The notes beneath the pieces were generated by a model. That model saw only the letters and a list, made by a program, of their open reading frames with translations, searched no databases and had not been told where the DNA came from. 64,000 nt of DNA from Tillus elongatus (lineage: Eukaryota; Arthropoda; Insecta; Coleoptera; Cleridae). The position numbers were made by a program, and so were the translations under genes. Each line of letters begins with the position of its first letter. Positions within the stretch are counted from its first letter, which is position 1. This document shows positions 50,719 through 61,705 of the stretch, piece by piece. The stretch is taken from the NCBI GenBank assembly GCA_964006375.1, contig OZ023266.1, positions 69,960,891 to 70,024,890 of the forward strand. Direction: 5' to 3'.

Positions 50719-51794
50719 CTGTGATGTAAGTCAATATGTGCACAACATTTCTGAGTCTTAGCATAGCATAAATTGGTGACCTAAGTAACATATTTAGCGT
50801 AAAATACGCAACTCCAGGAAAAATTTAAAGATTGGGCATATATTTTATACTTACATGCAGGTATACGCAATACGTATTAGATTAGGATTTTTTTCTGTTT
50901 TTTCAATTTTGTTTCCCGCTTCCTTTGAGATGTAATAACTCACAAGGCAGCGCGTGCGTCGATTAATATTTAAAACATATGCATCGTCTTTTTATGATTA
51001 CTTTATATACAGAGACTTCCTTAGGTTCTAAAATATTGTTAAGTCTACCTCCTCCTACCTTTCACTTTGAGCAGGGTGGGTCAACGATTGAACAAAGTAA
51101 GTTTGTGCTTTATGTACAAACTTCTTTGATAAGATGTATATATTTTACATGGTTACTAAGTGTGCGCATTTTAAAGTTATTTTGGACTGTATAGAGTGTG
51201 TTTAGAAGCAGGGCAGTACAAATTTGGTATTTCTTATATAGAATCCAATGTATATTATTCGATTTTTGAATTCTACTTGAAAATCGAAAAGATTCTTATT
51301 ATAGCTGTGAAAAATTTATGGTTCTTTAAATAATTGGTATTTTATGCCAAAAAGGACAGTTATTTTGTTAGGTAAACTATTTAAAAAGAATTAAAAACCC
51401 GATAACAGTGATACTGCATATTAGGGGCCATTTAGTTTGAAATAAACCAACTGCTGATTCATGAAGTTTACTACCTTATATGCACTTTAATACTATTTTT
51501 ATGTTGTGAAAATTTGGTAAAGACGTTGCCTATACAGGGGCTATAGCAGGTGTCCAATTTGAAGTTTACAACTTCAGGAATGTCGAGTTATGTGAATTTA
51601 AAAAATGTTTGTTCGGGAAAAAGAGAAGCATACCGGGACAGAACGGCCAATATAATAGGCTTTGGAAATTTTATTTAGTATAGGATGCTAAATGGTATTA
51701 TATTGAAAAATATTTGACCTAGATATGGTGATAATATAATGTGGAGCTGGGTTAGCAAGGTCGTGTAACGATACAGTTATAATAACATTCTTGT
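50713..51794. other. Unrecognised AT-rich spacer
   Basis: Only short frames; nothing recognised. Confidence 0.4.
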
Positions 51795-51925
51795 GTTAGT
51801 GAATTTTCATTACAAAAATAATAGAGAGGTAACGATGGTGAGATTTTCGAATTTTTTTTTTCAGTTGAGCGCGAATTAGGGCCACTAGGGCCGATATCCA
51901 AAGTCCGTTTGAATTTTTATATGAA
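51795..51925 (+). mobile_element. MIME repeat, opening segment only
   Basis: TTAGTGAATTTTCATTAC, AGAGAGGTAACGATGGTGAG, TGAGCGCGAATTAGGGCC and TTTGAATTTTTATATG match the left end of other copies up to the point where (TA)n would start. The array is absent (ATATGAAACCC follows), so this may be a pre-expansion or contracted allele of the same unit. Confidence 0.68.
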
Positions 51926-52599
51926 ACCCATGTGGAAGTTATGACTCAATTTGCATCACTATTTTATATTAGGCTCAGATAATGTGCTTCTGTCTCCGAC
52001 CATTCTCGACGACTGTGAAATATATTGAATAATGGTTCATCATAATGGACGTGAACATAATATATGCTCATCGATAATAGTTATAGGACAGAAACGCTGT
52101 GTCTGCGCTTAATTAAGTATATTCTCTAAAGCTTTGCAGAGTGTGTGTCATTTTCAACATATACAAAATGTTTCACCAAGAGCCAAACGGAAAATCATTT
52201 CCTCCTCCTATCGGTAGGGTTGACACGATGCGTTTAACAAGTGAACTTATGCAAAGAGATTCTTCTAGTATATCTGGTATAAATCAATGCTGTAGCGGTA
52301 TACACTGTATCTGTAAAGTAACGCATAAATTCAATAAAATTGAAAGTGGCTATTATTAAGGAAAATTCAAAAAGAAGTCAATTTTAATTTTCAAAAACTA
52401 ACTTTTTAATTTAAAAATCTCACACATATCGTTATACCCATCAAGGCGTAGCTACTCTTTCGAAATGTTGATATTGGATGGTGGGTAGTGTGATATATTT
52501 AAAGCTAATCCCATTCTCTATTCAGCAACCCCCTTTTTTTTTGTAGGAATAAAATAAAGTGAGTAATAACATTGTTATTATATTTCACACCTAACAGAA
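51926..52599. other. Unrecognised spacer with one 72-codon frame
   Basis: The frame at 52141-52359 (plus) contains FHQEPNGKSFPPPIGRVDTM and RLTSELMQRDSS. It is open and of normal composition, but I recognise no family. It may be a short exon of unknown origin. Confidence 0.3.
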
Positions 52600-53590
52600 G
52601 TGAAGCCTATAAAGAATTACAGAGTTTAGTATTATCTAATCAGATGTTCAAAATGCCCGCCTTCTTGTGCCTGACAATATCCCAAACGGCCAACAAATTC
52701 TTGTTGGACTCTATTTATAATCTCTGGAAAAATGTTGGTACATTCAGTTCTAATTCTTGTTTTTAATTCGTCGATAGTATCTGGTTTATTTTTTAATACA
52801 TTCTTCAAATGACCTCACAAAAATCTAAGTGAGTTAGGTCAGGCGATCTTGCTGGCCACTCGATTGCACCACGCCTGCCAGTCCATCTGTTGGGAAGTTT
52901 TTGATCCAGATACTGTCGAAAATTAACGTCATAATGCTCAGGGGCACCATCTTGTTGATACCACAAGTTATGGCTTACCATACCAGCATTTTGTCCAACA
53001 GGAAATAAGTTCAATAACCTCGGACTGAGAGATTTCAGTAAAAATTATAGGTACTGTGGTCCATTTATATTTGCATCAAAAAAGCAGAAACCAATACTCC
53101 TACTCCTAACAATTCCCGCCCAAACATCTACCTTTTGTTAATATTGTGTGTGATTTTGTCGCATCCATCTTGGATTTTCACTTGACCAATATCTGCAGTT
53201 TTGACGGTTAACTTCTCTATGTAGTGTAAAAGTAGATACGTCCGAAAACATAATATTCGGTACTTGTAGAGTTATCATTACCTTTAGCCATTTGCTCAAA
53301 ACTGCCTCCTTCGATGTGGATCGTTATCGGATAACTCAATTGTTTTTAGATTGTGGGAAACTGTTGTTGCCGAGCTGGTGACATTATTATTTCATCACTG
53401 GTCACAAACGGCGAATTTAAACCAAGATGTTTATATATTTTTTTTGTTAATAGCATGTTTTTTTATTACTTGTCGTCTCTAACCGGATTCAATGATTTTG
53501 TTGTTAAGAATACCACACCAGAAATTTATAGACCAATGGTTTTCGCCCTGCATAGTAAATGTGATGACGATTTGCAGCACCATTACTTTT
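52600..53590 (-). pseudogene. DDE_3-type (mariner-like) transposase, broken
   Basis: Minus strand: SDNDPHRRRQFEQMA near 53340, a degraded DDE strand (EVNRQNCRYWSSENPRW-like), VDVWAGIVRSRSIGF-like near 53110, NLWYQQDGAPEHYDVNFRQY, LDQKLPNRWTGRRGAIEWPA with RSPDLTHLDF (52805-53014), then DELKTRIRTECTNIFPEII and QAQEGGHFEHLI near 52640. W-x-Q-Q-D-G-A-P-x-H and W-P-x-R-S-P-D-L-T-x-L-D-F are hallmarks of the DDE_3 transposase family; the final D/E is not preserved. A second variant strand NFWCGILNNKII near 53500 suggests a rearranged or second copy. Confidence 0.8.
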
Positions 53591-54436
53591 AAACGCAGCA
53601 TTGTCAGAAAACACAACACAACATAAGAGTTTGCATCAACTCTTAGTTGAGCTTTGGATTGGCTGTTGATTATGACGTTTCAAATGATATTGCTCTCTGA
53701 CAACTATTGAGTTGCGATTTTTTTTTATTACGAAACAAAATCTAATTCCGTTTCTTGATTAGTGACATTTCTATTTAGCACAGTACTCATTCAACACTAC
53801 CAGTAGACTCTCCGTTCCAGTTTCACAACTGAGCAAAGTGGGTGGGGGTCAATCGGGATATTTAACTCTATATAACGTTTCTGCTAGAAGACAATTCTTT
53901 TAGGTATCTTCTATCACGCAAACCAATTAATTCGTTTTTAGAGTAATTGATTATTTAGCTAATAAACATACACAACTCTTCAACAAACTTGAGTAGGCAA
54001 CAAAATTCAACAATAACCATAACTTATTATGACAGTTCATAAACTTTTCATGTGGGTAATTGTTCCCATAGCCTCTACGGATAATAACAAGAAATATCAT
54101 TAATATATTGAATAAAATAGATAAATCACAAGAACTCAAAAAGAATAAGAAATAGGTATAGGTTGTACCAAAGAAAAGTTTGGCTTCTCTTTAACATAAC
54201 ATAAAAATAAATAGGGTGTTCCAACAGAAAAACGTGATAAGTTTAAGACACCTAGGCTTTAACATATATATTAAACATCATTCAGCTTTTTATTTCAAAT
54301 TTCGATACCATAAGGTATGTGCGTACCCAAAAAAATTAAAGTTAAATGCGTATTTAAAACATAAACAGAACCAAACAATTGGTACAAGAAAGCCATTACA
54401 TCTAGTATATCCAACCAATTTTGGCGTTTCTCTCAC
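53591..54436. other. Unrecognised spacer
   Basis: No gene recognised. AT-rich with short frames. Confidence 0.4.
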
Positions 54437-54570
54437 CTTTTAGTGAATTTTTATTAAAAAAAATTCACTACTAGAGAGGCATCGATGGTGAGACTTTGCA
54501 AAATTTTTTCAAATGAGCGCGAACTTGGACCCCTGGAACTCATATCCGGGGTCAGTTTCAATTTTTATAT

Positions 54571-54604
<34 letters not shown>

Positions 54605-55066
54605 ATCTAATAACTAAAAAATAATTTACATTTCAATAAAACTCGGCAAGTGCTTTTCTTTTATTAATGTCTTGGATGAATTCGTTAGCCAGGAAAATCG
54701 GACGGGGTTTTCCGGGAAAATTTTGAGCTTTCTTTCAAAAAAAAATTTTCCCCAAAAATAACAAAGATGTTTTGATGAAATTTACTGTATATATTGCCCT
54801 GTGAGAGGCCTTACTAGGTACCAAAATTAAACTTTCTGAGTTTATATAAAATTGAGTTATTCAAATTTTAAATTTTCTTTAAAAAAAATTTTTTTCTCCG
54901 AAAATTACAAAGTTATTTTAATGAAGTTTGGCTGATATCTTGCCCTAGAAAATGCTTTACCACGTACCAAAAATAAACTTCCTAAGTTTATAGAAAATTC
55001 AGTTATTCAAATTTGAAGCATTTAATAAAAATTCACTACCGTAACGCACTTGCTGCGTCCAGAGCT
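54437..55066 (+). mobile_element. MIME repeat, copy F, compact
   Basis: TTTTAGTGAATTTTTATT / AAAAAATTCACTACTAG hairpin, GGCATCGATGGTGAGAC, GAGCGCGAACTTGGACCCC, ATATCCGGGGTCAGTTTC, a short (TA)n at 54572-54602, ATCCATCTAATAACT, two ~150-bp sub-units, and the end ATTCACTACCGTAACGCACT TGCTGCGTCC. At 630 bp it shows the whole plan without the long body of copies A-C and is the best copy for defining both ends. Confidence 0.8.
54572..54602. repeat. (TA)n microsatellite, 31 bp
   Basis: Shortest array in a complete MIME copy. Confidence 0.92.
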
Positions 55067-55149
55067 TTTTTTATAATACTTTTATTTGCCTACCAGCGTT
55101 CCTTGCTTTATAATTTATTTCTGCAACAAATATAAGACCACGTATTATA

Positions 55150-58100
55150 CAGGGTGTTTACGGAAATCGGGAACAATAGCTATCTTCGTTATTATTTGAG
55201 CTACAAAGTCGGTTAAATGGGCAAAGTTGACCAACTGGACACCCCGCTTCTGAATATGTCACCGATATCTAGATTGCATAACAACTGTCAAATATGTTGA
55301 CATAACCTCCATTTTTTTAAATGGAACGATACGAATATTTTGCATTCAATCTACTCAGGGCAAGCCATTCTATACGTACGTATAATAGTCTTTCCATCCC
55401 ATTTAAATATTCCGAAGATAACTTGATCCCAAATGTTGCCAATTGTAGGTGTTTACGGAAATCGGGAACAATAGCTATCTTCGTTATTATTTGAGCTACC
55501 AAGTCGGTTAAATGGACAAAGTTGACCAACTGGACACCCCGCTTCAGAATATGTCACAGATATCTAGATTGCATAACAACTGTCAAATCTGTTGACATAA
55601 CCTCACTTTTTTTAAATAGAACGATATGAATATTTTGTGTTCAATCAACTCAGGGCAAGCCATTTTATATGCACACATAATAGTTTTCCATCCCAATAGA
55701 ATATTCCGAAGATAACTTGATCACAAATGTTGCCAATTGTAGGTGTTTACGGAAATCGGGAACAATAGCTATCTTCGTTATTATTTGAGCTACGAAGTCG
55801 GTTAAATAGGCAAAGTTGACCAACTGGACACCCCGCTTCCGAATATGTCACGTATATCTAGATTGCACAACAACTGTCAAATCTGTTGACATAACCTCAA
55901 TTTTTTTAAATGGAATGATACAAATATTTTGCGTTCAATCGACTCAGGGCAAGCCATTCTATACGTACACATAATATTCTTTCCATCCCAGTACAATATT
56001 CCGTAGATAACTTGATCCCAAACGTTGCCAATTGTAGGTGTTTACCGAAATCGGGAACAATAGCTATCTTCGTTATTATTTGAGCTACAAAGTCGGTTAA
56101 ATAGGCAAGGTTGACCAACTGGATACCCCCCTTGTAAATATGTCACGGATATCTAGATTGCACAACAACTATCAAATCTGTTGACATAACCTCAATTTTC
56201 TTAAATGGAACGATACGAATATTTTGCGTTGAATCTACTCAGGGCAAGCCATTCTATATGTACACATAATAGTATTTCCATCCCAATAGAATATTCCAAA
56301 GATAACTTGATCACAAATGTTGCCAATTGTAGGTGTTTACGGAAATCGGGAACAATAGCTATCTTCGTTATTATTTGAGCTAACAAGTCGGTTAAATTGA
56401 CAAAGTTGACCAACTGGACACCCCGCTTCTGAATATGTCACGGATATCTACATTTCACAACAACTGTTAAATCTGTTGACATAACCTCAATCTTTTAAAA
56501 TGTAACGATATGAATATTTTGCATTCAATCGACTCAGGGCAAGCCATTCTATACGTACACATAATAGTCTTTTCATCCTGGTACAATATTCCGAAGATAA
56601 CTTGATCACAAACGTTGCCAATTGTAGGTGTTTACGGAAATCGGATTGGCCATGGAGGTACAGTTGAATGGTCGCCAAGATCGCCCGATTTGACCCCATT
56701 GGACTCTTCAATATGGGGTACAATAAAGGACGATGTTTACGCATCAAGAGTGGATAGTCTGGACGAATTGAAGTTAAAAATCAGGAATTCAGTCAACAGA
56801 ATTTCTGTACAGACCCTTCAAAGAATACAGTCCAATATATTGAAGAGAGCAATATTATGCCTGAATCATAACGGTGGGCATTTTGAGCAATATTTGTAAT
56901 TATTTATTCGTTTTTAGGAAATAAAATTTAGTTTTAAATATACATGTGTATTTGTACAGTGGCTCGCCCTGAGTCGATTAAACGCAAAATATTCATATCG
57001 TTCTATTTAAAAAATGAGGTTATGTCAACAGAATTGACAGTTGTTGTGCAATCTAGATATCCGTGACATATTCAGAAGAGGGGTGTCCAGTTGGCCAACA
57101 TTGCCCATTTAACTGACTTTATAGCTCAAATAATAACGAAGATAACTATTCTTCCCGATTTCCGTAAACACCTACAATTGGCAACGTTTGGGATCAAGTT
57201 ATCTTCGGAATATTCTACTGGGATAGAAAGACTATTATGTGTACGTATAGAATGGCTTGCTCTGAGTCGATTGAACGCAAAATATTCATATCAATCCATT
57301 TAAAAAAATTGAGGTTATGTCAACAGATTTGACAGTTGTTGTGCAATCTAGATTTCCGTGACATATTCAGAATCGGGGTATCCAGTTAGTCAACTTAGCC
57401 TATTTAACCGACTTTATAGCTCAAATAATGACGTAGATAGCTATTGTTCCCGATTTCGGTAAACACCTACAATTGGCAACGTTTGGGATCAAGTTATCTA
57501 CGGAATAATGTACTGGGATATAAAGACTATTATGTGTACGTATAGAATGGCTCGCCCTGAGTCGATTAAACGCAAAATATTCATATCGTTCTATTTAAAA
57601 AATGAGGTTATGTCAACAGAATTGACAGTTGTTGTGCAATCTAGATATCCGTGACATATTCAGAAGAGGGGTGTCCAGTTGGCCAACATTGCCCATTTAA
57701 CTGACTTTATAGCTCAAATAATAACGAAGATATCTATTGTTCCCGATTTCGGTAAACACCTACAATTGGCAACGTTTGGGATCAAGTTATCTACGGAATA
57801 TTGTACTGGGATGGAAAGACTATTATGTGTACTTATAGAATGGCTTGCCCTGAGTCGATTGAATGCAAAATATTCATATCGTTCCATTTAAAAAAAATCA
57901 GGTTATGTCAACAGATTTGACAGTTGTTGTGCAATCTAGATATCCGTGACATATTCAGAAGCGGGGTGTCCAGTTGGTCAAATTTTTCTATTTAACCGAC
58001 TTCGTAGCTCAAATAATAACGAAGATAGCTATTGTACCCGATTTCCGTAAACACCTAGAATTGGCAACGTTTGGGATCAAGTTATCTTTGGAATATTGTA

Positions 58101-58352
58101 CTGGGATGGAAAGACTATATGTGTAAGTATAAAATGGCTTGCCCTGAGTCGATTGAACACAAAATATTCATATCGTTCCATTTAAAAAAATTGAGGTTAT
58201 GTCAACATATTTGACAGTTGTTATGCAATCTAGATATTCGTGACATATTCAGAAGCGGGGTGTCCAGTTGGTCAACTTTGGTTATTTAACCGACTTTGTA
58301 GCTCAAATAATAACGAAGATAGTTATTGTTCCCGATTTCCGTAAACACCCTG
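55150..58352. mobile_element. DDE_3-type transposon with inverted arrays of ~294-bp units, TA duplication
   Basis: Ends CAGGGTGTTTACGGAAATCG and CGATTTCCGTAAACACCCTG are inverted, each next to TA (55148-55149 and 58353-58354). The left arm has GTTTACGGAAATCGGGAAC at about 55155, 55450, 55743, 56037 and 56336, with the next at 56629 joined to transposase sequence. The right arm has the reverse words near 57148, 57450, 57742, 58037 and 58337. The centre (56644-56950) is the end of a transposase gene and its 3' flank with AATAAA (56921). The parent was probably a normal transposon whose subterminal unit amplified in both arms. Confidence 0.88.
56641..56899 (+). pseudogene. DDE_3-type transposase C-terminus
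   Basis: RIGHGGTVEWSPRSPDLTPL with DSSIWGTIKDDVY, DELKLKIRNSVNRI, ILKRAILCLNHNGGHFEQYL, stop. The W-x-P-R-S-P-D-L-T-P-L-D motif and the G-G-H-F-E-x-x-L end are shared with the minus-strand relic at 52.6-53.6 kb. Only the last ~85 codons remain, open to the natural stop, and the upstream part is replaced by repeat units. Confidence 0.85.
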
Positions 58353-59699
58353 TATAACTAACAAAGTACAAATTGTAAATCCTACGTACGACGTATCCTA
58401 ACTCATCCTGAGATATGTTATAAGTAAGTCATGTTATTGAATATTTATGCCTTTTTGTCGAGAGGACATAAAATCAAGTATAGACAATAAAGTGAATAAC
58501 GCTTTACAATTACATTATAAATAGGTAATGTATTAGAAGGCCATGCCTCTATTCTAAAAGGAATTCAGTTCAAAATAAATTCTGCACTGAGTCAGCGAAT
58601 TAATATATTTTCTGTTCTCTTTTGTCTTTTTGTTATCCTTTTTAACAATACCGCACCTGCTGTATTTTTAGTTTTTCTTCTCCAAGCTTAATATATACTA
58701 AACTAGTATGCAGCAATCATCTTACAGGATTTAGCTAATTAGCAGAGATGTTTTATTTTAAACAAATAAAAAGAATATATAATAAAAGCACCACAAGTTC
58801 ATCTGCAAAGTAAAATTCCTAATACCCTTCATTGGCCTTTTCATCTTGCTTCTTTTGCTTGTAATTAAGGAATGCCAACTCTCGTCGCTAATACTAGAGT
58901 ATCAACATTCCCTGGGGTACAGAGCATTGTCGAACGTATAGTTTTTTGCTAATTACAAAAGGAAAAAAAACGAACCACACACCGAAAGCCAACCAGTGTA
59001 AACACTGTAATTTTGTCAGCAGAACGCGTTTTGCTAACTGAATGGATTTGGATTCATTCTATCCTCACTAAAGCATGGCTATTATTTACGAACCCTATAA
59101 TTAGCTATAGCCTAGTTAATAGAGCATTAAAAAAAATGACTCTTTACCATACAGGTACACAATAAAGTATGGCTAAGAATGTTTCACTTATTTGTAGTTG
59201 GCGTCTTAATATTGTATTTATAGCCTTCTAAACTGATCTAACATTTTCGGCTCCAAGGGCACTCTTCTGTTATTCGTCGTAGCGTCAGTTGACAAAAAGG
59301 TAACTTATAAAGAGTAAGACAATCTAACGTAAACCATGGCAAGAGCAGTGTGTTAGTTAAAATATGCCCGATATTAGTGAAATGTGCAATGTACGTTAAT
59401 ATAGCTTGATAAAGGGTAAATTGCTCACTGGATTCATTGCCGTTTATTTATGGTACATGTCACCATTTGTTTAATTATAAACTAGAGAGTAATTTTATTA
59501 TGTATTTGGTTATTAATGGGGCTTTAAGTAATTATTTGATAATTAGCTTATATTAAAGAAAATGTAGCTCAAAGTTTAGTCAACCATTTATTTTTGGTAT
59601 TTATACGAGGTTAAGTTAATATTAATAAAGTAGGCAATTGTTAAATTATGTCAGTTTGCAGAAAGTACATCAGTCTAAAGTAAAGTTTATTTGGAAGTA
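58353..59699. other. Unrecognised AT-rich region
   Basis: No frame, repeat boundary or RNA gene recognised. Confidence 0.4.
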
Positions 59700-59712
59700 A
59701 ATTAATGATAGT

Positions 59713-60240
59713 TTGGAAGGTGTGTGGGACACCTTCGCTGTTTTTACCAGCCAGCAGAGCGTCATGTTGGTGATATTGGGCATCTGCCCCGGGTTACGTA
59801 ACCAGGATACGATTGTTAGGGTTGCATCGGTCTTACAGGGGTACAGTGAGCCTGCTCCCTGTACCCATTGCACCTGCCCGTGGCTGTGCGCGGATATTGG
59901 AGAGGGCACAGTTCAGGCCTTTGTGTTCATTGCACTTCTCAGTATTCAGGTGTGTGAACAGTTGTTCTATTTTAGAGCCGGCGCTAGTAGTTGGGCCAGA
60001 GACATAGATGCGTTTAGCCCTTTGTCTCATTGCACGTATTGCACGTGTCAGTGCCAGCGCAAGGGGTATTTCGAGAAAGGCACATCCCAAGCTCAACCAT
60101 TTGTGCCTGTTGCACCTCTCGTTATTCCACGTGGGCGGTCGCGAGCACTCTAGATGAGGCACCGCCAGTTCAGCCCTTTGCATCGTTGCACACCTGGAAG
60201 TCGGCACAGACTTAGTGTCGGAAACAGTGACCCAATTAAG
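59713..60240. repeat. GC-richer region with degenerate ~190-bp repeat
   Basis: Base composition shifts clearly upward. CATTGCACCTGCCCGTGG, GAGAGGGCACAGTTCAGGCC and TTCATTGCACTTCTCAGTAT recur as CATTGCACGTGTCAGTGCC, GAGAAAGGCACATCCC and TGTTGCACCTCTCGTTAT about 190 bp later. A third partial unit (AGGCACCGCCAGTTCAGCC with CGTTGCACACC) follows. A 146-codon frame spans it (plus, 59713-60153) but its repeats follow the DNA unit and I see no domain. It could be an untranslated exon, promoter-proximal island or unknown repeat. Confidence 0.55.
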
Positions 60241-60299
60241 CACACAAGTTTAACTATCGTTTGAGTACATATAGTCATTGTTCGAACCTAGTTTGGAGG

Positions 60300-60555
60300 C
60301 ACTGGCGTGTGTTGTCTCTAGTTTAGAATGCTACTCTGTGGATTGATCAGTAACTGCCGTTAATGTTAAAAAGCTCAGTGGAGCGTTGAGTAGTATCTAC
60401 TGTTGATGTTAATGTTGCTCAATTTGAGTAGTAACTGCTGTTAGTGTTGAAGTTGCTCAGTGTAGCATTAGGTAGAAACTACTCATAATGTTAGCTTGCT
60501 CAGTGGAGCTTTGAGGATAAATAGTCATTGATGTTGAGTCGCTCAGTGGAGTGTG
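60300..60555. repeat. Degenerate minisatellite, ~60-bp units
   Basis: Words GCTCAGTGGAGCGTTGAGTA, GTAACTGCTGTTAGTGTTGA, GCTCAGTGTAGCATTAGGTA and GCTCAGTGGAGCTTTGAGGA alternate with ...ACTACTGATGTTAATGTT-type stretches. About four to five units. Confidence 0.7.
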
Positions 60556-61083
60556 TAATTGGTAAGCGTTTGATAAACCAATATTTGAATGACCCTCGTA
60601 TATATTAGGTTGTACTTTATATGAACGATGGTGTGTTCAGGTATATTTTAATTTACAGTTTAGCGATGTTCTTACTGGACACTTCTGGCACCCGCTCGCC
60701 CGACTCATTACACCCGTACGTTAAGGATTCTCCGTTATTCTGATATGTAATAAACCTTTAACATGATTACTCTTAGGTAGATAACAAAACTTCTAAATGG
60801 TATATCGACTGGTGATTGGCTGCTGAGCTATTTAATTATGTTATGTGACTGTTAGTCAATTTTCATTAGTATAATAAGTTACTCATATTGTTTATTAAGA
60901 GGGTTTTCATTATGTACTTATGTCATCGAAGGGTTGCATTCAATATATTTAAAGAAACGGGCTCTTACAAAATATAGGTTACTAAAAACGAATAAGTTAC
61001 ATAGCGACCCGGGGTGTTACTTAGTAACGTGCATTTATTTGCTAGTTTACAGAGTTCCGTAGTATAACTGTATAAACTTATTT
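60556..61083. other. Spacer
   Basis: Nothing recognised. Confidence 0.35.
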
Positions 61084-61248
61084 CAAATACTATATAATGA
61101 CAATACAGGACCCTCCGGCTGATTTCGTGTTTCAAGAATATCAGCGCCCCTAGCGGATAGTACTGATGTTACGTCGTTCGAGAACGCGTAACACTAGCAA
61201 TTGCTGGTGTTTAACTGTGTATAATTAAGTTTGAGCTGTGTTTTTACA

Positions 61249-61353
61249 TTGAATTTTAGTGGTTGGGTGTGTGCAATCTATAATTGTTCGAATTATAACG
61301 TGCTAAATCTATCAAAGACATTTCATAGGTTTCCAAAGGATGGCGAAACCTGA
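61249..61353 (+). pseudogene. THAP-domain N-terminal fragment, copy 1
   Basis: The open frame reads GWVCAIYNCSNYNVLNLSKT FHRFPKDGET, stop. C-x4-C followed by (S/T)-F-H-R-F-P is the start of a C2CH THAP DNA-binding zinc finger. Both Cys of the first pair are present. The start codon is lost (ATTG instead of ATG) and the domain stops after the F-P-K-D turn, before the second zinc pair. Confidence 0.68.
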
Positions 61354-61560
61354 CTATGATTTGAAGCAGAAGACAAATTCAGAATCACTTTTATCAAATA
61401 CTATATAATGACAATACAGGACACTCCGGCTGATTTCGTGTTTCAAGAATATCAGCGCCCCTAGCGGATAGTACTGATGTTACGTCGTTCGAGAACGTGT
61501 AACACTAGCAATTGCTGGTGTTTAACTGTGTATAATTAAGTTTGAGCTGTGTTTTTTACA

Positions 61561-61665
61561 ATGAATGTTAGTGGTTGGGTGTATGCAATCTATAATTGTT
61601 CGAATTATAACGTGCTAAATCTATCAAAGACATTTCATAGGTTTCCAAAGGATGGTGAAACGTGA
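61561..61665 (+). pseudogene. THAP-domain N-terminal fragment, copy 2
   Basis: It has an ATG: MNVSGWVYAIYNCSNYNVLN followed by LSKTFHRFPKDGET, stop (34 codons). The first zinc-binding Cys is Tyr, so no finger could form. Copy 1 has the reverse pattern: Cys kept, ATG lost. Confidence 0.68.
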
Positions 61666-61705
61666 ATATGATTTGAAGCAGAAGACAAATTCAGAATCAC
61701 TTTTA

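Larger units (their letters stand above)
61084..61705 (+). repeat. 311-bp tandem duplication containing a THAP-like mini-ORF
   Basis: CAAATACTATATAATGACAA begins at 61084 and again at 61395, and the first copy's end GACAAATTCAGAATCACTTT recurs at the end of the second. The two copies differ at roughly ten positions, so the duplication is fairly recent. Each includes ATCAGCGCCCCTAGCGGA, a hairpin-forming TGTTACG-T-CGTTC-GA-GAACG-CGTAACA (one base changed in the second copy) and the mini-ORF. Confidence 0.92.

Noticed and set aside
59713..60153. Cys-rich 146-codon ORF as a secreted or zinc protein
   Set aside because: The repeat in the protein matches the DNA repeat period, frames on both strands are open, and no domain or signal peptide is evident.
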